Source: Halalkalibacter akibai JCM 9157 (GTDB lineage Bacteria > Bacillota > Bacilli > Bacillales > Bacillaceae_D). Taken from it: a stretch of DNA of 64,000 nucleotides. The notes below the pieces were generated by a model. That model was not told the origin of the DNA. It saw only the letters and a program-made list of their open reading frames with translations, and ran no database searches. Positions 60,762 through 64,000 of the stretch are shown in pieces. Within the stretch, counting starts at the first letter, position 1, and each line of letters opens with the position of its first letter. The translations under genes were made by a program, and so were the position numbers. The DNA lies in NCBI RefSeq assembly GCF_000513135.1, contig NZ_BAUV01000014.1, forward strand, positions 22,857-86,856, in the 5' to 3' direction.

Positions 60762-61664
60762 ATGTATGACCCTTTAAACCCAATACTTTCACCTAAAAAT
60801 ATCTTTCCATACTTTCAGGCCATTATCGGCGAAAACCAGCATTCTATAATTGGATACGAAGTCTTAGGTCGATACAGAGATTCGAATAGAATCATTGTTA
60901 GTCTAGGTCCATTCTTTCACGATTCGTCGATTCATGTTAAAGAAAAAAGTCAAGTGGATCGTTGGATACGTTTAAAAGCGTTGAAATGTCTCCAAGTCTA
61001 TACAAAGAAAGAGTCTTTGTATTTCTTTAATATAAGTCCAACCTTCTTTTCTTTTGAAGAGGATTGGTTATTTTATCAACAGTTGCTCTTTCAATTTCAA
61101 ACGAATCCAGGTTTAAATCCAAAACAGATTGTGTTAGAAATTACTGAACAGAACATGAATAACCATTCGCAATTTAAAAACAGATTAATTAAATACCAAA
61201 AACTTGGATGCAAAATTGCGATAGACGACTACGGAAAAGGATTCAATAATTTGGAACGAGCTATGTTTTTACGTCCCGAAATTCTCAAGATAGATCTTCA
61301 TTCCCTAAACGACACCATAAAGAATAAAACAGATAGAACTCCACTTGGTTATCTATCTGTCTTATCCAAGCAACTAGGAACCAAACTTTTATTCGAAGGC
61401 ATTGAAACTTTGGAATTACTTCAACTAGCCCAAAACTATGGAGCCCACTACTATCAGGGTTATTTATTGGCAAACCCCGCACCTCATCGCCCTACTTCTC
61501 CTTACGGCTTAGCAAGAAATTTCAATTACACTCCCGAATCACGCTTCTCCTATCAACATCCCTCTACTGATTATGATCCATTTTTCAGTCACATATGTAA
61601 GAAACTACCTTTTTATTGTTCCGTATTTACATTTGTGATCAGTATTAATGTATACCCAATTTAA
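60762..61664 (+). CDS. EAL-domain protein (YkuI-like, short)
   Basis: A 300-residue protein with an EAL domain from about residue 10 to 240. The metal and substrate residues appear intact: YEVLGR (for EAL), FFNISPTF, LEITEQNM, AIDDYGKGFNNL, ILKID, FEGIET and YYQGYLLANP. So c-di-GMP phosphodiesterase activity is possible. The N-terminus resembles B. subtilis YkuI, but the YkuI C-terminal PAS-like domain is absent. The last ~55 residues look unrelated to any domain and overlap the pbpF 3' end by 20 bp. Start at the ATG (60762) after AGGAGGAACAAT. Confidence 0.82.
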   Translation: MYDPLNPILSPKNIFPYFQAIIGENQHSIIGYEVLGRYRDSNRIIVSLGPFFHDSSIHVKEKSQVDRWIRLKALKCLQVYTKKESLYFFNISPTFFSFEEDWLFYQQLLFQFQTNPGLNPKQIVLEITEQNMNNHSQFKNRLIKYQKLGCKIAIDDYGKGFNNLERAMFLRPEILKIDLHSLNDTIKNKTDRTPLGYLSVLSKQLGTKLLFEGIETLELLQLAQNYGAHYYQGYLLANPAPHRPTSPYGLARNFNYTPESRFSYQHPSTDYDPFFSHICKKLPFYCSVFTFVISINVYPI

Positions 61665-63780
61665 ACTTCACTTCCGCTTTATTTGAACTCTCTCCTTCTT
61701 GTGCTGTAACGGAGTCAAATGGAACTACTTCATACATTTTTGAAGTAAATGGATTGGCACTACTGATGAAAAATTGTTGACCATTAATAACAGTCGCAAT
61801 TCTCTTTCTCTCATCGTTGGTAATCTCATAAATATGATAATGAATTCTCTCATCATCATTTCCAGTCCACTCTAACAAAATACTTGAAAAACCTCTTCCA
61901 CCTATTGAAAAGGTTGCTGTCAAAATGGTTTGATCAGGTAGTTGAACGGGTGGCTCTAACTCCTGTACATGTTCAGGCCTTTGAAAAGCTACTTCCCTTA
62001 AGTTTTGTGGTAGTTCATTGATCATTTCTTTAAATAAAACAGTAGGATACGTACTTCCACCTTTTAAATAACGCTCAGCAGACGTTACATCATACCCCAT
62101 CCAAACAGATCCAACTACGGTTGGGGTATAGCCAACGAACCACGCATCCATAGTTGCTCCTTCAACTGGAGAAAAAGAAGATGTTCCTGTTTTCCCGGCT
62201 AATGGAGTAGTTACTTCACCAACCGAACCTGTTCCTTTATCAACGACTGCTTCGAGCATTCTAGTCATATACCAAGCTGTTTGCGGTGAAACTACTACTT
62301 GTTCTTCTAGCACTTCACCCTCTAGTTCCTCCCCATTCTGATCGTAGATTTTTTCAATAAAATACGGATCTATCCTTTTACCCTCATTGGCAAATACTCG
62401 ATAAGAGGCTGTTAATTCTAAAGGGGTTACCCCTTTTGTTAATCCGCCTAGCGCAATCGCAAGTCCAGCGTCTTCAATTTCAAGTTTAAATGTTTTTAAT
62501 GTCTCTACTGAATGATTTATCCCTAGTTCATTCAACAGCCAAACAGCAGGTGCGTTTGCTGAATATGTTAAAGCATCATACATCGTCATGGAGCCCGAAT
62601 AAACTGAATTGTAATTCCGGGGTGAGTAGCCGTTATAATCAAGCAATTGATCTACTAATAACGTGTACGGGTGGCTTCCTTGTTCAAGTGCTGGAGCATA
62701 AACGGCCAAAGGTTTAAAAGCAGATCCCGGCTGACGTTTCACGTTCACTCGGTTTAACCCTCTTCTCACATACTCTCTTCCTCCTTGCACAGCCAAGACC
62801 CCACCAGTCTCGACATTCATTAAGACAATTGCAGCCTCTGCATCTGCATTTTCATTCGGTAAAAAGTTAGAATCCCTAATTTTTTCATACGACACTTCTT
62901 GCAAGGTCCGGTTGAGTGGTACAACAATTTGATATCCACCTGTTAATACCTCTTCATGCGTCAGATGAAAGCGTCTTTCTGCTTCATCAATAACCATATC
63001 AATATAAGTTAAGTAAGCATCATCATCTTGTGGCTTACGGTTAATAACAACCGTCTTTCCTCTTAATTGCTTGGCTTCCCCAGCCTGTAGTTTCCCTTGG
63101 TTTTCCATTACCGTTAGTACTAGATCACGTCTTTGTTTACTGCGTTCAGGATTAGTAATAGGCGAATAGGAATTAGGGGCTTTCGGCAGTCCAGCTAATA
63201 AAGCTCCCTCTTCAATCGACAATTCACTAACATCTTTGTTGAAATAAAGAGTTGAAGCAGCTTGAATCCCATATGCACCATGCCCGAAATAGATACGATT
63301 CAGATACATTTCCAATAATTCATTTTTGCTGTAGCGTCTTTCCAAATTCATAGCGATGAGCACTTCTTTTGTTTTACGTAGTAACGTTTTTTCATTTGTA
63401 AGAAAAACATTTTTAGCAAGTTGTTGGGTAATCGTACTTCCACCTTCGACTTTAGCTCCTGCTAAAATATCACGATACAAAGCCCGGCCAATAGATCTGA
63501 AGTCAATGCCTTGATGCTGACGAAAACGACTATCCTCTATCGAAATAAAAGCCTCCTGTACATGCTCAGGCACATCGTATATTGAAACGATTTCTCGATT
63601 TTCAATATACAGTTGTGAGATAACTTCTCCGTTTTGGTCTACTAAAGAAGTTGTCGCCTTCATTACTAGTTTTGAATCATTAATTGTCGTACCTGCTAAA
63701 ATAATCATTAAATAAATAATAAGAGCTAATAAAATAGATCCTAAAACAGAAGCCAACAAGATTAACGCATTCTTTTTCAC
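61645..63780 (-). CDS. pbpF: Class A penicillin-binding protein (PbpF/PBP2c)
   Basis: A roughly 711-residue bifunctional peptidoglycan synthase. An N-terminal anchor helix is followed by the GT51 glycosyltransferase (EDSRFRQHQGIDFRSIGRAL, GGSTITQQLAKN). The transpeptidase has the SxxK motif in RQPGSAFKPLAVY, SAN in TYSANAPAVW and KTG in AGKTGTSSFS. A C-terminal fibronectin-like domain follows. B. subtilis pbpF also neighbours hemEHY and acts in forespore wall synthesis. I use the GTG at 63780, 8 bp after GGGAGGTG, over the ATG at 63801. Confidence 0.9.
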   Translation of the reverse strand: MKKNALILLASVLGSILLALIIYLMIILAGTTINDSKLVMKATTSLVDQNGEVISQLYIENREIVSIYDVPEHVQEAFISIEDSRFRQHQGIDFRSIGRALYRDILAGAKVEGGSTITQQLAKNVFLTNEKTLLRKTKEVLIAMNLERRYSKNELLEMYLNRIYFGHGAYGIQAASTLYFNKDVSELSIEEGALLAGLPKAPNSYSPITNPERSKQRRDLVLTVMENQGKLQAGEAKQLRGKTVVINRKPQDDDAYLTYIDMVIDEAERRFHLTHEEVLTGGYQIVVPLNRTLQEVSYEKIRDSNFLPNENADAEAAIVLMNVETGGVLAVQGGREYVRRGLNRVNVKRQPGSAFKPLAVYAPALEQGSHPYTLLVDQLLDYNGYSPRNYNSVYSGSMTMYDALTYSANAPAVWLLNELGINHSVETLKTFKLEIEDAGLAIALGGLTKGVTPLELTASYRVFANEGKRIDPYFIEKIYDQNGEELEGEVLEEQVVVSPQTAWYMTRMLEAVVDKGTGSVGEVTTPLAGKTGTSSFSPVEGATMDAWFVGYTPTVVGSVWMGYDVTSAERYLKGGSTYPTVLFKEMINELPQNLREVAFQRPEHVQELEPPVQLPDQTILTATFSIGGRGFSSILLEWTGNDDERIHYHIYEITNDERKRIATVINGQQFFISSANPFTSKMYEVVPFDSVTAQEGESSNKAEVKFKLGIH

Positions 63781-63953
63781 TACTAACACCTCCCTTCTCA
63801 TTTACTATACCCGCTTATATACGGTTCATAACAGTTGCACAGCAAATCAATAGTAGGCTACACTATGCATACGTACAACCATACATTCGTTTTTATAATT
63901 TGACTCTTTTCGTAATGATTGTTGCTTTTTGAATATGGCTTCTGCTCATAGTG

Positions 63954-64000
63954 TAATGGAGCGGAAGCCACTCGACTCCTGCGGGATCAAGAGGTAGGGT
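63954..64000. repeat. Dispersed GC-rich repeat, partial at window edge
   Basis: AATGGAGCGGAAGCCACTCG and the following bases match the reverse complement of 24503-24545 up to the window end, with one variation (GGGATCAAGAGG against GGGAAAAAGAGG). The element continues outside the window. Confidence 0.85.

Overview
The window is a stretch of chromosome from an endospore-forming member of the Bacillaceae. It is AT-rich and its RBSs are of the GGAGG type. It carries spore genes (spoVB, bofC, a coxA-like lipoprotein gene, safA, spo0B, rsfA, pbpF). Gene order from position 1 to about 49.8 kb follows the well-known Bacillus subtilis order yrrI-recD2-mnmA-cymR-rarA-yrvM-6S RNA-aspS-hisS-relA-apt-recJ-secDF-comN-spoVB-yajC-tgt-queA-ruvBA-bofC-safA-nadACB-nifS-nadR-pheAB-obg-spo0B. 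Most genes are on the minus strand. An ArsB/NhaD-type ion transporter fits a salt- or alkali-tolerant Bacillus, but the species cannot be named from the sequence.

Layout. 0-7.4 kb: end of an AI-2E-type permease gene, a zinc-ribbon gene, yrrD, recD2, a TPR protein, the tRNA thiolation pair mnmA/cysteine desulfurase, cymR and a YczE-type membrane protein. 7.6-11.3 kb: rarA, rsfA, a 52-bp tandem repeat array, yrvM/tcdA and 6S RNA. 11.4-16.9 kb: hom under a SAM riboswitch, then aspS and hisS under a T-box. 16.9-27.9 kb: dtd, relA, apt, recJ, a LapA-like protein, a CDF transporter, secF, secD, comN and a small permease. 28-37.6 kb: spoVB, a DUF421 protein, the ArsB/NhaD transporter, yajC, tgt, queA, ruvB, ruvA and bofC. 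37.8-40.3 kb: two low-complexity spore-envelope proteins. 40.5-49.8 kb: NAD biosynthesis with its repressor, pheA/pheB, obg and spo0B.

After spo0B the conserved order breaks, because rpmA, ysxB and rplU are missing upstream of it. The last 14 kb are a different assembly. It holds a four-ORF microprotein cluster with two YrzI paralogs and an attenuator-like leader. Next is a sigma-54-controlled catabolic operon (Fe-dependent alcohol dehydrogenase, GntP permease, methylmalonate-semialdehyde dehydrogenase) with its enhancer-binding activator, a textbook -24/-12 promoter and two matched upstream dyads. Then come hemE-hemH-hemY, an EAL-domain phosphodiesterase and pbpF.

Five conserved genes (yrrD, dtd, recJ, the ArsB/NhaD transporter and the sigma-54 activator) are each broken by the loss of exactly one base from a short homopolymer. 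That shared signature points to indel errors in the sequence more than to real gene decay, and it should be settled before any of them is called a pseudogene. The non-coding gaps hold several dispersed repeat families, described below.
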